A stretch of 18,596 nucleotides of DNA from Bacteroidia bacterium (GCA_030431945.1 JAUIIF010000022.1:1-18596); one strand, 5' to 3'; shown: positions 8,085 to 15,639, numbered from the stretch's first letter. Notes: generated by a model from the letters alone, not told the origin. Translations and numbers: made by a program.

Positions 8085-9221
8085 ATGCGCATTCAATCCA
8101 AACTTCCCCACGTCGGTACCACCATCTTTACCCAGATGAGCCAGCTGGCCACCGACCACGGAGCGATAAATCTGGCCCAGGGGTTTCCTGATTTTGCGGT
8201 GGACCAACGGCTGAAGGACCTGATCAATCACTACGTACAGGGAGGGTATAATCAGTATGCGCCAATGACGGGAGTTCCGGAGTTGCGGCAGGCCATCGCC
8301 CGGAAGAAGTCTGGGCTGTACGGTTGCGAACTGGACCCGGATACGGAAATCACCATCACTAACGGGGCAACGGAGGCAATTTACAGCGCCATCTCCGCTC
8401 TTATCCGGGCAGGAGACGAAGTCATTGTTTTTGAGCCGGCCTACGATAGTTACGTACCCGCTATCGAAGTGAACGGAGGGATCGCGATTCCGGTGCGACT
8501 ACGCAGCCCCTCCTACCGGATCGATTGGAATTTGGTGCAGGAACTGATCAGCCCCGCAACGCGGATGATCATCATCAATACCCCCCATAATCCGACGGGG
8601 ACGGTGCTGGGGCAAGCCGACCTGGAAGCCTTGCAGGACATCGTAGCGGATACGGATATTCTGCTTCTCTCCGACGAAGTCTACCAGCACCTGATTTATG
8701 ACGGACGACGGCACGAAAGCGTCTTACGGTATCCTGAGCTTTTCAGACGTTCCGTGGTCAGTATGTCCTTCGGGAAAACTTTTCACGCCACGGGCTGGCG
8801 CATCGGGTACGCGCTTGCTCCACCTGCGATTACGGCGGAAATCAGAAAGGTACACCAGTTCAATACTTTCAGCATCAACCGGCCACTGCAACACGCGTTG
8901 GCGGATTACCTGGCGGACCCGGAACACTATCTTGCCCTTCCCGCATTTTACGAGCGTAAGCGCGACCTCTTCGTACAAGCCATGGCCGAGACCCCCTTTG
9001 AATTGCTGCCGAGCGCCGGAACTTATTTTATCCTGGCCTCCTACCGGAATTTATCCGACCTGGGCGACCAGGCATTTGCCCGCTGGCTCACCCGGGAGAA
9101 AGGAGTTGCAGTCATCCCGATCTCTTCCTTTTATTCAGACGGGACCGATGAACGGATCATTCGCTTTTGTTTTGCAAAAACGGATGAACTGCTGCGCGCT
9201 GCCGCCCAACGATTGCAATAA
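8085..9221 (+). CDS. PLP-dependent methionine/glutamine-type aminotransferase (YbdL/MtnE-like)
   Basis: The protein is 378 residues, a class I/II fold type I aminotransferase. Visible motifs are the N-terminal G-T-T-I-F-T and A-I-N-L-A-Q-G-F-P-D-F, Y-N-Q-Y-A-P-M-T-G, the N-T-P-H-N-P-T-G motif, S-D-E-V-Y, and the PLP-binding lysine in S-F-G-K-T-F-H-A-T-G-W-R (Lys231). A late R-F-C-F-A-K carries the conserved substrate-carboxylate Arg. The pattern is that of YbdL-type methionine aminotransferases, which convert the methionine keto acid (KMTB) and methionine, commonly with glutamine as amino donor. A TTG nine bases upstream is in frame, but the ATG at 8085 gives the family-typical M-R-I-Q-S-K-L-P start. 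A -7-like TATCTTGG lies at 8073-8080, only a few bases ahead, so the leader may be very short. The omega-amidase gene follows 79 bases downstream on the same strand and fits this chemistry. Confidence 0.93.
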   Translation: MRIQSKLPHVGTTIFTQMSQLATDHGAINLAQGFPDFAVDQRLKDLINHYVQGGYNQYAPMTGVPELRQAIARKKSGLYGCELDPDTEITITNGATEAIYSAISALIRAGDEVIVFEPAYDSYVPAIEVNGGIAIPVRLRSPSYRIDWNLVQELISPATRMIIINTPHNPTGTVLGQADLEALQDIVADTDILLLSDEVYQHLIYDGRRHESVLRYPELFRRSVVSMSFGKTFHATGWRIGYALAPPAITAEIRKVHQFNTFSINRPLQHALADYLADPEHYLALPAFYERKRDLFVQAMAETPFELLPSAGTYFILASYRNLSDLGDQAFARWLTREKGVAVIPISSFYSDGTDERIIRFCFAKTDELLRAAAQRLQ

Positions 9222-9300
9222 CGGGCGACTTAATTAACTTGCTTGCCTGAAGGCACCGTAAGGTCTGGCTGCCTGATTTTAACGCTACCTGCCTCTTTCC

Positions 9301-10077
9301 ATGAATGATCTCCACGTTACCCTCCTGCAAACCTCCATCAGTTGGCATAATGCCAGTGCAAACCTCGCGCATTACACGAAGCTTATTGACCAGCTGACCA
9401 GCGCCACCGACCTCATTATTCTGCCCGAAATGTTTACCTCCGGCTTTACCATGAGCCCCGCGGAAGTGGCTGAACCGATGAACGGCCCGAGTATGCGCTG
9501 GCTGCAAGCCCAGGCGGCCAGGACGGGAGCCGTGATAACGGGTACGATGGTCATCGAAGAAAACGGAGCGTTCTACAACCGTCTCATCTGGATGCAACCG
9601 GACGGGCACTTCCATACTTACGATAAGCGCCACCTGTTTACCATGGCGGGAGAGCATGAGCACTACCTGGCGGGCAAAGACCGGTTGGTGGTCACTTTGA
9701 AGGGGTGGCGGATTTGTCCGCTGATCTGCTATGATTTACGTTTCCCGGTTTGGGCCCGTAATAATGATGAATACGACCTGCTGATCTATACGGCCAATTG
9801 GCCGAATAAACGCTCCTACGACTGGCTCACTTTACTGAGAGCACGGGCACTGGAAAATCAGTGTTACGTCGTGGGCGTCAACCGGGTCGGGTCGGATCCG
9901 AACGGCCACGAATATAATGGGGACAGCTGCGTAATTGACCCGGGGTGGCGGCATACGCTTTATCACGTGGAAAAAACGGAAGCCGCGCACCGGGAAACCC
10001 TTTCAGCCGCACACCTGCAGCAGGTACGGAAACAGTTGCCGTTTCTGGAGGATCAGGATTCGTTCCGCATCGTTTAA
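9301..10077 (+). CDS. Omega-amidase / nitrilase-superfamily amidohydrolase (YafV/Nit2-like)
   Basis: The protein is 258 residues, the usual length for small nitrilase-superfamily amidases. The catalytic triad is visible: Glu43 in L-P-E-M-F, Lys109 in Y-D-K-R-H-L-F, and Cys143 in L-I-C-Y-D-L-R-F-P. The C-Y-D-L-R-F-P context, Y-T-A-N-W-P and R-A-R-A-L-E-N-Q are characteristic of YafV/Nit2 omega-amidases. These hydrolyse alpha-ketoglutaramate (or 2-oxosuccinamate) to alpha-ketoglutarate and ammonia. That compound is the product when glutamine donates its amino group to a keto acid, so the enzyme drives the reaction of the upstream aminotransferase forward. The two genes share a strand, with 79 bases between them and no obvious terminator, and are probably co-transcribed. 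The enzyme is cytoplasmic, with no signal peptide. Substrate is inferred from family and context. Confidence 0.92.
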   Translation: MNDLHVTLLQTSISWHNASANLAHYTKLIDQLTSATDLIILPEMFTSGFTMSPAEVAEPMNGPSMRWLQAQAARTGAVITGTMVIEENGAFYNRLIWMQPDGHFHTYDKRHLFTMAGEHEHYLAGKDRLVVTLKGWRICPLICYDLRFPVWARNNDEYDLLIYTANWPNKRSYDWLTLLRARALENQCYVVGVNRVGSDPNGHEYNGDSCVIDPGWRHTLYHVEKTEAAHRETLSAAHLQQVRKQLPFLEDQDSFRIV

Positions 10078-10120
10078 ATGGCCTTCTGAGAGCAGGGCAG
10101 AAGGAGACTACAGTTGTCCG

Positions 10121-10138
10121 CGCACCCGCCGGGGTGCG
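10121..10138 (+). terminator. GC-rich hairpin downstream of the omega-amidase gene (possible terminator)
   Basis: A 7-bp perfect stem, CGCACCC/GGGTGCG, with a GCCG loop lies 44 bases after the omega-amidase stop. There is no following T-run, so intrinsic termination is doubtful. It may be a processing or stability hairpin. Confidence 0.3.
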
Positions 10139-10498
10139 GGGAGCGGGTTGTTGCCTCCGTTCGGAAGCAGGGCTGCCAGTACCGTCAGTTCCGTATTGAG
10201 GTAGTATTTCTGCAGCGCGGGCAGGTTGTTTGCATAAACAATTTCCGGGGGCGCGGACGCTGGTGCAATGGAAAGACGCAGGCAGCCAATACCTTTTATA
10301 CCGAAGTTAAACCACTCCGGCTTAGGTATACTTGCGTACCTGAATACACGGATCAGCAGCCCTAACAATGTGAACACGTAAATCCTGAGGCAAAAAAGAC
10401 GCACTGGCAATAGATCATTTCTCGTATTTTGATTAAATATAAACATTTTAACGTACCGTGAGTAATATGTAATGATTTGATATTCAGTTATTTAAGTT

Positions 10499-10517
10499 TT
10501 TGGCACGGTCTTTGTAC
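10499..10517 (+). promoter_or_regulatory. Candidate sigma-54 (-24/-12) promoter for the ECF sigma gene
   Basis: The sequence TTGGCACG, four bases, then TTGTA (10500-10516) matches the sigma-54 consensus TGGCACG-N4-TTGCA with one mismatch (C to T in the -12 GC). The GG at 10502-10503 and the G at 10514 have the correct 10-base spacing. A start near 10526 would leave a leader of about 34 bases before the ATG at 10560. Sigma-54 is present in many Bacteroidota. No enhancer-binding activator gene lies in this window, and the mismatch at the important -12 C lowers confidence. Confidence 0.45.
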
Positions 10518-10559
10518 TGATTAGGCAGACGCTTTTTCTAATTCAGACAATAGATTACC

Positions 10560-11069
10560 ATGACTAACCAAGAATTCATCAGTAAGACCCAGGAACTTAA
10601 TAACTTACTTTTCGCTTTTGCACTTCGCCTGACGCGTAGCCGCCAGGATGCCGAAGACCTTATGCAGGAAACGGCGATCAAGGCCTATAAGTACCGGCAT
10701 AATTTCGCGGAAGGCACTAATTTTAAGAGCTGGATTTCAACAATCATGCGTAATACCTTTATCAACCATTACCGTAAAGCTAAGACGCGCCGTCACCTCA
10801 ATCACCGCGCCGATGAAGTAACGGAGAATATTGAAGTGAAGAATATTGTGGCCAATAGCGGAGAGCAAAATCTGCGCATGCAGGAAATGAAGCGAATGCT
10901 GAACAGCATCGGAGAGCTTTATTCCGTCCCCTTCCTGCTCTTTTACAAAGGCTTTGAGTACCAGGAAATCGCGGAAAAGCTGAACATCCCGATTGGCACC
11001 GTGAAGAGCCGCATCTTCAGCGCCCGGGTAAAAATGAAGCAATTGATCGGTGATCGTCGTGCCGCTTAA
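10560..11069 (+). CDS. ECF-family RNA polymerase sigma factor
   Basis: The protein is 169 residues, typical of ECF sigma-70 factors. Region 2 (about residues 10-80) is recognisable from L-T-R-S-R-Q-D-A-E-D-L-M-Q-E-T, the core-binding helix, and F-K-S-W-I-S-T-I-M-R-N-T-F-I-N-H-Y-R, the -10 recognition/melting part. Region 4 (about 108-165) holds the helix-turn-helix Y-Q-E-I-A-E-K-L-N-I-P-I-G-T-V-K-S-R that reads the -35 element. A polar linker with N-I-E-V-K-N-I-V-A-N-S lies between them. No anti-sigma factor gene is adjacent. The gene is monocistronic, with a candidate promoter upstream and a strong terminator downstream, so it belongs to the orphan ECF factors common in Bacteroidota whose activity may be set mainly by transcription. 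Its regulon cannot be told from the sequence. Confidence 0.95.
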   Translation: MTNQEFISKTQELNNLLFAFALRLTRSRQDAEDLMQETAIKAYKYRHNFAEGTNFKSWISTIMRNTFINHYRKAKTRRHLNHRADEVTENIEVKNIVANSGEQNLRMQEMKRMLNSIGELYSVPFLLFYKGFEYQEIAEKLNIPIGTVKSRIFSARVKMKQLIGDRRAA

Positions 11070-11105
11070 GATATATTATACTACTACATCGAAACTACCT
11101 AGCAG

Positions 11106-11142
11106 CCCTGCAGCGACAATTGTCGCTGCGGGGTTCTTTTTT
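11106..11142 (+). terminator. Intrinsic terminator of the ECF sigma gene
   Basis: A perfect 20-base palindrome, GCAGCGACAATTGTCGCTGC (11110-11129), is extended by a T/G wobble position and a CCC/GGG clamp (11106-11133). It is followed directly by TTCTTTTTT. Stem stability and T-tract together make this the clearest terminator in the window. It lies 37 bases after the stop codon of the sigma gene. Confidence 0.85.
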
Positions 11143-11145
11143 ACT

Positions 11146-11153
11146 TAAGTTTG
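11146..11153 (+). promoter_or_regulatory. Bacteroidota-type -7 element for the sulfatase gene
   Basis: TAAGTTTG is an exact match to the TAnnTTTG -7 consensus of the primary sigma factor of Bacteroidota. A TTG at 11120-11122, inside the preceding terminator stem, could serve as -33 element but sits a few bases farther away than usual. A start near 11160 would leave a leader of about 15 bases before the ATG at 11175. Confidence 0.45.
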
Positions 11154-11174
11154 GGGAATCAGATTTTGCCCATA

Positions 11175-12626
11175 ATGAAGCCTTTAATACTTTCGGGAAT
11201 AGCCCTGCTGGTACTTTCCTCTCTCTCCCGGTGTACGAGCCAGGAGGGTAGCGCGGGAAAAATTTCAGTTCAAAAACCCAACGTTATCGTTATGCTTACG
11301 GATGACCAGGGTTTTGGAGATTTGAGCTGTTTTGGTTCGCCGTCCATTCATTCGCCTAACCTGGACCGTATGGCGGCCGCGGGCATTAAAATGACTAATT
11401 TTTACGCCTTCCCCTCCTGCTCCCCCAGTCGGGCGGCGTTTCTGACGGGGTGCTACCCTCCGCGAGTAGGAATACCTGATGTAGTGGCGCCACCCGGGCC
11501 CGCCTGGACCAGGGATAAGCAGTATGGCCTGCACCCAGATGAAACCACCCTGGCGGAAATCCTGAAAGCAGCCGGTTACGCCACCGGCATGGTTGGCAAA
11601 TGGCACCTCGGGCACTTTGCGGAAACGATGCCGACCCGCCAGGGGTTCGACCATTTTTTCGGCCTTCCCTACAGCAACGATATGCAGCCGGAAAGAGGAT
11701 ATCCTGACCTGGCGCTGTTGAAAAATACCGATACCCTGGAGATCAACCCTGACCAGTCTCAACTCACCAGCCGCTATACCGCGGCTGCGCTTGACTTTAT
11801 CCGTGAGCAGCAGGATACCAGTTTCTTTCTGTACCTGGCGCACAGCATGCCCCATACGCCGATCTACGCGTCAGCAAATTTTCAGGGGAAAAGCAAACAA
11901 GGCCTTTATGCCGATGTCGTCCAGGAAATCGACGCTTCGGTGGGCGCCATCCTGGCCGAGCTGACGACGCTCGGGCTGGAAGAAAATACCTTGGTAATCT
12001 TTACTTCAGATAACGGACCCTGGTTGATCTACGGGAACCACGCGGGCAGCGCCGGTCCGTTTCGGGAGGGAAAAGGGACCACCTGGGAAGGCGGTATGCG
12101 GGTACCCATGATTGCCCGGTGGCCGGCTAAAATTCCTGCAGGCAGTATCAGCCGAATGCCGGCGTCGCTGATCGACCTGTTACCGACTTTGGCCCAGGCC
12201 ACCGCAGCCCCCCTTCCGGAACGTAAAATTGACGGCCGCAACCTGCTGGCTCATTTGTCCAACCCTGCGCACCCTGCGTCCGCGCCCCCCGAAACGCCCT
12301 TCTGTTACTACCGGTCAGGGAACCTTGATGCGGTCCGTCTGGGCAAGTGGAAGCTGCACGTACCACACCAGTATCGTTATGTAGAGACCGTCGGCGATGA
12401 CGGCGAAGGCGGCCAGTATGCGTATACAATGACGGGGCTGGAGCTGTACGATCTGGCCGGGGATCCGGGAGAGCGGTATAACGTTGCCGCCAGCTACCCG
12501 GAAAAAACAGCTGAACTGGAAGGGCTGATCAACCGTCTGCAGCAGGAAATGGACCAGGACCGGCGCCTCCCCTTCTACGGTCCCGGCCAACCGCCGGGCG
12601 CACGCCGCGACAACACCGGGCAGTAG
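11175..12626 (+). CDS. Sulfatase (arylsulfatase family, formylglycine-dependent), exported
   Basis: The protein is 483 residues from the ATG at 11175; an in-frame TTG at 11151 is less likely. An N-terminal hydrophobic signal (L-I-L-S-G-I-A-L-L-V-L-S-S-L-S) is followed by Arg-Cys, so it is either a lipoprotein with an atypical lipobox (Arg at -1) or a periplasmic protein. The sulfatase core is complete. Metal-binding Asp43-Asp44 lie in L-T-D-D-Q-G. The C-S-P-S-R motif starts at Cys82, the residue oxidised to formylglycine. G-K-W-H-L-G-H and S-D-N-G-P (Asp279-Asn280) are also present. Family members hydrolyse sulfate esters, often on polysaccharides or glycosaminoglycans; the substrate here is unknown. 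Activation needs a formylglycine-generating enzyme or anaerobic maturase, and none is in the window. The gene stands alone after the sigma-gene terminator. The flavin oxidase begins 70 bases downstream. Confidence 0.93.
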   Translation: MKPLILSGIALLVLSSLSRCTSQEGSAGKISVQKPNVIVMLTDDQGFGDLSCFGSPSIHSPNLDRMAAAGIKMTNFYAFPSCSPSRAAFLTGCYPPRVGIPDVVAPPGPAWTRDKQYGLHPDETTLAEILKAAGYATGMVGKWHLGHFAETMPTRQGFDHFFGLPYSNDMQPERGYPDLALLKNTDTLEINPDQSQLTSRYTAAALDFIREQQDTSFFLYLAHSMPHTPIYASANFQGKSKQGLYADVVQEIDASVGAILAELTTLGLEENTLVIFTSDNGPWLIYGNHAGSAGPFREGKGTTWEGGMRVPMIARWPAKIPAGSISRMPASLIDLLPTLAQATAAPLPERKIDGRNLLAHLSNPAHPASAPPETPFCYYRSGNLDAVRLGKWKLHVPHQYRYVETVGDDGEGGQYAYTMTGLELYDLAGDPGERYNVAASYPEKTAELEGLINRLQQEMDQDRRLPFYGPGQPPGARRDNTGQ

Positions 12627-12696
12627 CACCATCGTCTGCGGAAACAATTTTCAGGTGCGGGCGAACCCCTTACCCCCCGGGGGTTGTTGTCCCGCC

Positions 12697-13755
12697 ATGA
12701 AACCATCAAAGCACCAGGTAATCATCATCGGAGCCGGCCTTGCCGGATTGGCACTGGCGTATTTTCTACGACAAAGCGGCCACGATTTTTTACTGCTGGA
12801 GGCCAGGGAGCGTTTTGGCGGCCGTATCCGCACCTCCCGCCCGGAAACGGGTGCTCCGCTGGAGTTGGGGGCCACCTGGTTTGGGAACAAGCACACGGCG
12901 TTGCTTGAGTTACTGACAGAACTTGGCCTCGAAAAATTCGCGCAGGTAACGGGCGGGCGGGCCATTTATGAGGCAATTTCCACCAGTCCGCCGCAAGTGG
13001 TGCAGTTGCCGCCAAATGAGGAGCCGAGCTACCGCATTGCGGGAGGGACAGATGTTTTGGTACGGGCGTTACTGGCAAATATCCCGGCGGAATGCCGGTT
13101 GTTAGAGACGGTGGTTTCTCACCTGACGCTGACGGCAGAAGGCCTTGAAGTAAAGACGTCAGCAGGTACTTTTCTCGCCGAGCGCGTCGTGTCTACGCTC
13201 CCGCCCCGCTTACTGCTGGAGACCATTAGTATCCAGCCCCGGCTACCGGAAGAACTGCAGCAAATTGCCCGGAAGACCCATACCTGGATGGGGGAATCGA
13301 TCAAGGTAGGCCTGCGCTATGACCAGCCGTTCTGGCGGGAAAACGGAGCGCCCGGAGGAACGATTTTCAGCAACGTAGGCCCGGTATCCGAGTTGTACGA
13401 TCATTCCTCTTTTACGGATGATCAATTTGCCCTGAAGGGCTTCCTCAACGGTGCCTACCATTCCCTTAGCCGGGCCGAAAGGCGTGACCTTGTCCTCCAT
13501 CAATTGCGCAAATATTACGGACCGGTGGTAGACGGATTCAGGGATTATGAAGAAGCCGTCTGGCGACAGGAACCCTATACTTTTACCGAATACTCAGAGC
13601 ACGTGATACCCCATCAGCACAACGGCCACCCGATTTTCCGGGAGACTTTTCTGGCGGAGCGGCTCCTGTTGGCCGGGGCTGAAACGGCAGCGCTTTTCCC
13701 GGGCTATATGGACGGGGCCGTGCGTAGCGCCCGGCGGGTAAGTCAACTGCTCTGA
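12697..13755 (+). CDS. FAD-dependent amine oxidase-family oxidoreductase
   Basis: The protein is 352 residues from the ATG at 12697. An in-frame GTG at 12655 would add 14 residues rich in Pro/Gly and is unlikely. The N-terminus is a classic FAD Rossmann fold: V-I-I-I-G-A-G-L-A-G (Gly12, Gly14, Gly17), Glu35 at the end of strand 2 for the ribose, then the R-x-x-F-G-G-R-I-R motif typical of flavin amine oxidases. The C-terminus has L-A-G-A-E-T-A, then F-P-G-Y-M-D-G-A-V-R-S-A, the conserved second FAD-contact motif. The length is below the ~450 usual for monoamine oxidases, suggesting a shorter substrate domain. The substrate cannot be inferred; amines, carotenoid precursors and protoporphyrinogen are all handled by relatives. 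The GC-rich leader between the sulfatase stop and the ATG contains a CCCCC/GGGGG inverted repeat. Confidence 0.88.
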   Translation: MKPSKHQVIIIGAGLAGLALAYFLRQSGHDFLLLEARERFGGRIRTSRPETGAPLELGATWFGNKHTALLELLTELGLEKFAQVTGGRAIYEAISTSPPQVVQLPPNEEPSYRIAGGTDVLVRALLANIPAECRLLETVVSHLTLTAEGLEVKTSAGTFLAERVVSTLPPRLLLETISIQPRLPEELQQIARKTHTWMGESIKVGLRYDQPFWRENGAPGGTIFSNVGPVSELYDHSSFTDDQFALKGFLNGAYHSLSRAERRDLVLHQLRKYYGPVVDGFRDYEEAVWRQEPYTFTEYSEHVIPHQHNGHPIFRETFLAERLLLAGAETAALFPGYMDGAVRSARRVSQLL

Positions 13756-13764
13756 ACGAAGTGG

Positions 13765-14850
13765 TTAAACCTCAAAATACTTGAAGCTCATGCCGGGTTT
13801 CAGTTGTTGCAGGGTATGATAGATCAGGTTGATGACCCCCTCCACATCGTTTTTATGGGCCATTTCCACCGTGGTGTGCATGTAGCGCAGCGGCAGGCTG
13901 ATCAGGGCGGAGGGTACGCCGCCGTTCGAATAGGCAAAAGCATCGGTATCCGTGCCCGTCGCCCGGCTGCTGGCTTCGCGCTGAATGTCAATGTCGTTCG
14001 CTTGCGCCGTGTCAATGATCAGGCTCAGCAACTTATTGTGTACGGCCGGCGCGTAGGTTACGCTCGGGCCTTTTCCCGCCTGCACGTCTCCTATTTTTTT
14101 CTTGTTGAGCAGCGGGGTGCCGGTATCGTGGGTAACGTCCGTTACAATGGCGACGTGGGGCTTGATGTTATTAGCAATCATCTCTGCACCCCGCAGGCCG
14201 ACTTCTTCCTGCACGGAGTTGACGATGTACAGGCTGAAATCAAGCTTAATGTTGTTCTTTTTGAGCAACCGGGCTACTTCGGCAATGCAGAATCCGCCCA
14301 TCCGGTTGTCCAGCGCCCGACCGCAATAGTAACGGTCATTCAGCACCTCCAACTCATCAGGGTAGGTGATGACGGACCCGACGTGAATGCCCATTTCCAG
14401 CACCTCGGCTTTGTCCTTTGCGCCGACGTCAATAAAAATATTGTGGATTTGGGCCTGAAGTTTGGCCTCGTCTCCGCGGCGGGTATGGATCGCCGGCCAG
14501 CCGAATACCCCGCGGACGATGCCCTTGTCCCCGTGAATATTCACCCGTTTGGAGGGCGCTATCTGATGATCACTGCCCCCGTTGCGGATAACGTGAATGA
14601 ACCCGTTATCGGTGATGTAGTGAACGAACCAGCTGATTTCGTCAGCGTGTCCCTCGATGACTACCCGGTAATCCTGGCCGGGGTTTATTACCCCGTAAGC
14701 AGTACCGTAATTGTCAAGTCCGACTTCATCGACGTAGGGGCGAATGTACTCCAGCCAGAGCTGTTGCCCCGCGGCTTCAAAGCCAGTAGGGGAGGCATTG
14801 TTGAGGTAGCTGTGGAGAAACTTTTCTGATTGCTTGGTTATTGTAGCCAT
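13765..14850 (-). CDS. M42-family metallopeptidase (glutamyl aminopeptidase/deblocking aminopeptidase type)
   Basis: The protein is 361 residues from the ATG at 14850; an upstream in-frame TTG is less likely. It matches M42 peptidases in length, and every expected active-site residue is visible. His68 lies in G-H-A-D-E-I, with Asp70. The bridging Asp181 lies in A-L-D-N-R-M-G-G. The catalytic Glu215 and ligand Glu216 lie in Q-E-E-V-G-L-R-G-A. Asp238 lies in T-D-V-T-H-D, and His325 in Y-M-H-T-T-V-E. M42 enzymes are cytoplasmic, dinuclear-metal (Zn/Co) aminopeptidases that usually assemble into large tetrahedral complexes and trim peptides; older annotations call them endoglucanases. The gene faces the amine oxidase tail to tail, with only 9 bases between the two stop codons, so the transcripts probably overlap. 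It follows pyrE on the same strand after 147 bases and may have its own promoter. Confidence 0.95.
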   Translation of the reverse strand: MATITKQSEKFLHSYLNNASPTGFEAAGQQLWLEYIRPYVDEVGLDNYGTAYGVINPGQDYRVVIEGHADEISWFVHYITDNGFIHVIRNGGSDHQIAPSKRVNIHGDKGIVRGVFGWPAIHTRRGDEAKLQAQIHNIFIDVGAKDKAEVLEMGIHVGSVITYPDELEVLNDRYYCGRALDNRMGGFCIAEVARLLKKNNIKLDFSLYIVNSVQEEVGLRGAEMIANNIKPHVAIVTDVTHDTGTPLLNKKKIGDVQAGKGPSVTYAPAVHNKLLSLIIDTAQANDIDIQREASSRATGTDTDAFAYSNGGVPSALISLPLRYMHTTVEMAHKNDVEGVINLIYHTLQQLKPGMSFKYFEV

Positions 14851-14997
14851 AGGAATAGTCAATTGGTCAGATAGTCAGAGTAAGGTTTATGGTAGTACCG
14901 GATAGCTAGCGGAACAGGGAACTGTCTGACACTTGTTTTGGCGCGAACGCAGGTGCAAAGAAACGCTTTTTTAAGAGCAGGGCCGGAAGCGAAGAAA

Positions 14998-15639
14998 TTA
15001 TTCAGGAGCAAAGGCTTCGCTCCAGGCACGGGGATCTTCCCGCCAGGCCGTCAGCGCGGTTACTTCGCCGGCAGAGATGTAGCCGGTGCTTGCCGCTTCC
15101 TGCAGCAGTGTCGTGTAGCCGCTGATGGTGGCCAGGGGAACTTCGGCCTGTTGAAAAGCACGCAGCGCAGCAGGGAATTCGTAGCTGAAAATGGCCACCG
15201 CTCCGGCAGTCTTGCCCCCTGCGGCACGCAGGGCGTCAATTGCTTTCAGGGAAGAGCCACCGGTAGAAATGAGGTCTTCGACAACGAGGTAGCGCTTGCC
15301 CGGTTCTACCCGGCCTTCGATCTGGTTCTGCCGGCCGTGTTCTTTGGCCTTTGAGCGAATGTAAACAAACGGTAACTCCAACCGGTCGGCAAGGAGTGCA
15401 CCGTGCGGAATGCCCGCAGTGGCTACGCCGGCAATCCCGTCAATACCGTCCATGGTAGCAGCTAGCTCCTCCAGCCCGTCAATCACCTCGCGCCTGATGG
15501 AAGGGTAGGAGAGGAGCACCCGGTTGTCGCAGTAAATTGGTGACCGCAAACCGCTGGCCCAGGTAAACGGACTGTTGGGTTGAAGCTTAACTGCTCCTGC
15601 TTCCAGCAAGCGGCGGGCAATTTTTTCAGCGGTAGTCAT
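14998..15639 (-). CDS. pyrE: Orotate phosphoribosyltransferase
   Basis: The protein is 213 residues from the ATG at 15639. A TTG 27 bases upstream is in frame, but the ATG gives the standard M-T-T-A-E-K-I-A start. The enzyme joins orotate to PRPP to give OMP, the fifth step of de novo pyrimidine synthesis, in the cytoplasm. Diagnostic motifs are A-S-G-L-R-S-P-I-Y-C-D-N-R (residues 28-40), the flexible catalytic loop around K-A-K-E-H-G-R (97-103), and the PRPP-binding motif V-V-E-D-L-I-S-T-G-G-S-S (119-130). No pyrF or other pyr gene is adjacent. The gene is divergent from the NUDIX hydrolase across 86 bases, which must hold both promoters. Confidence 0.97.
   Translation of the reverse strand: MTTAEKIARRLLEAGAVKLQPNSPFTWASGLRSPIYCDNRVLLSYPSIRREVIDGLEELAATMDGIDGIAGVATAGIPHGALLADRLELPFVYIRSKAKEHGRQNQIEGRVEPGKRYLVVEDLISTGGSSLKAIDALRAAGGKTAGAVAIFSYEFPAALRAFQQAEVPLATISGYTTLLQEAASTGYISAGEVTALTAWREDPRAWSEAFAPE

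Larger units (their letters stand above)
10078..10559. other. Gene-free intergenic stretch between omega-amidase and the ECF sigma gene
   Basis: I see no credible gene in these ~480 bases. Short hairpins follow the omega-amidase stop: CCTTCT/AGAAGG (10082-10104) and a GC-rich CGCACCC-GCCG-GGGTGCG stem (10121-10138). Neither has a T-tract. The right part (from ~10380) becomes AT-rich, as expected for a promoter region. A minus-strand frame of 112 codons crosses most of the stretch but has no recognisable motif. Confidence 0.5.

Noticed and set aside
10240..10300. A short stretch resembling part of a tRNA (GGTGCAATGGAAAGAC)
   Set aside because: No cloverleaf can be built around it; acceptor stem and anticodon arm are absent.
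10108..10446. 112-codon minus-strand frame in the gap before the sigma gene
   Set aside because: No recognisable motif and no supporting context, and it crosses a strong GC hairpin and an AT-rich promoter-like region. It could be a degraded gene but I cannot support that.
13804..14829. 341-codon plus-strand frame covering most of the M42 peptidase gene
   Set aside because: The minus-strand frame has the full set of M42 metal ligands. The plus-strand product has no recognisable domain and lies entirely within that gene.
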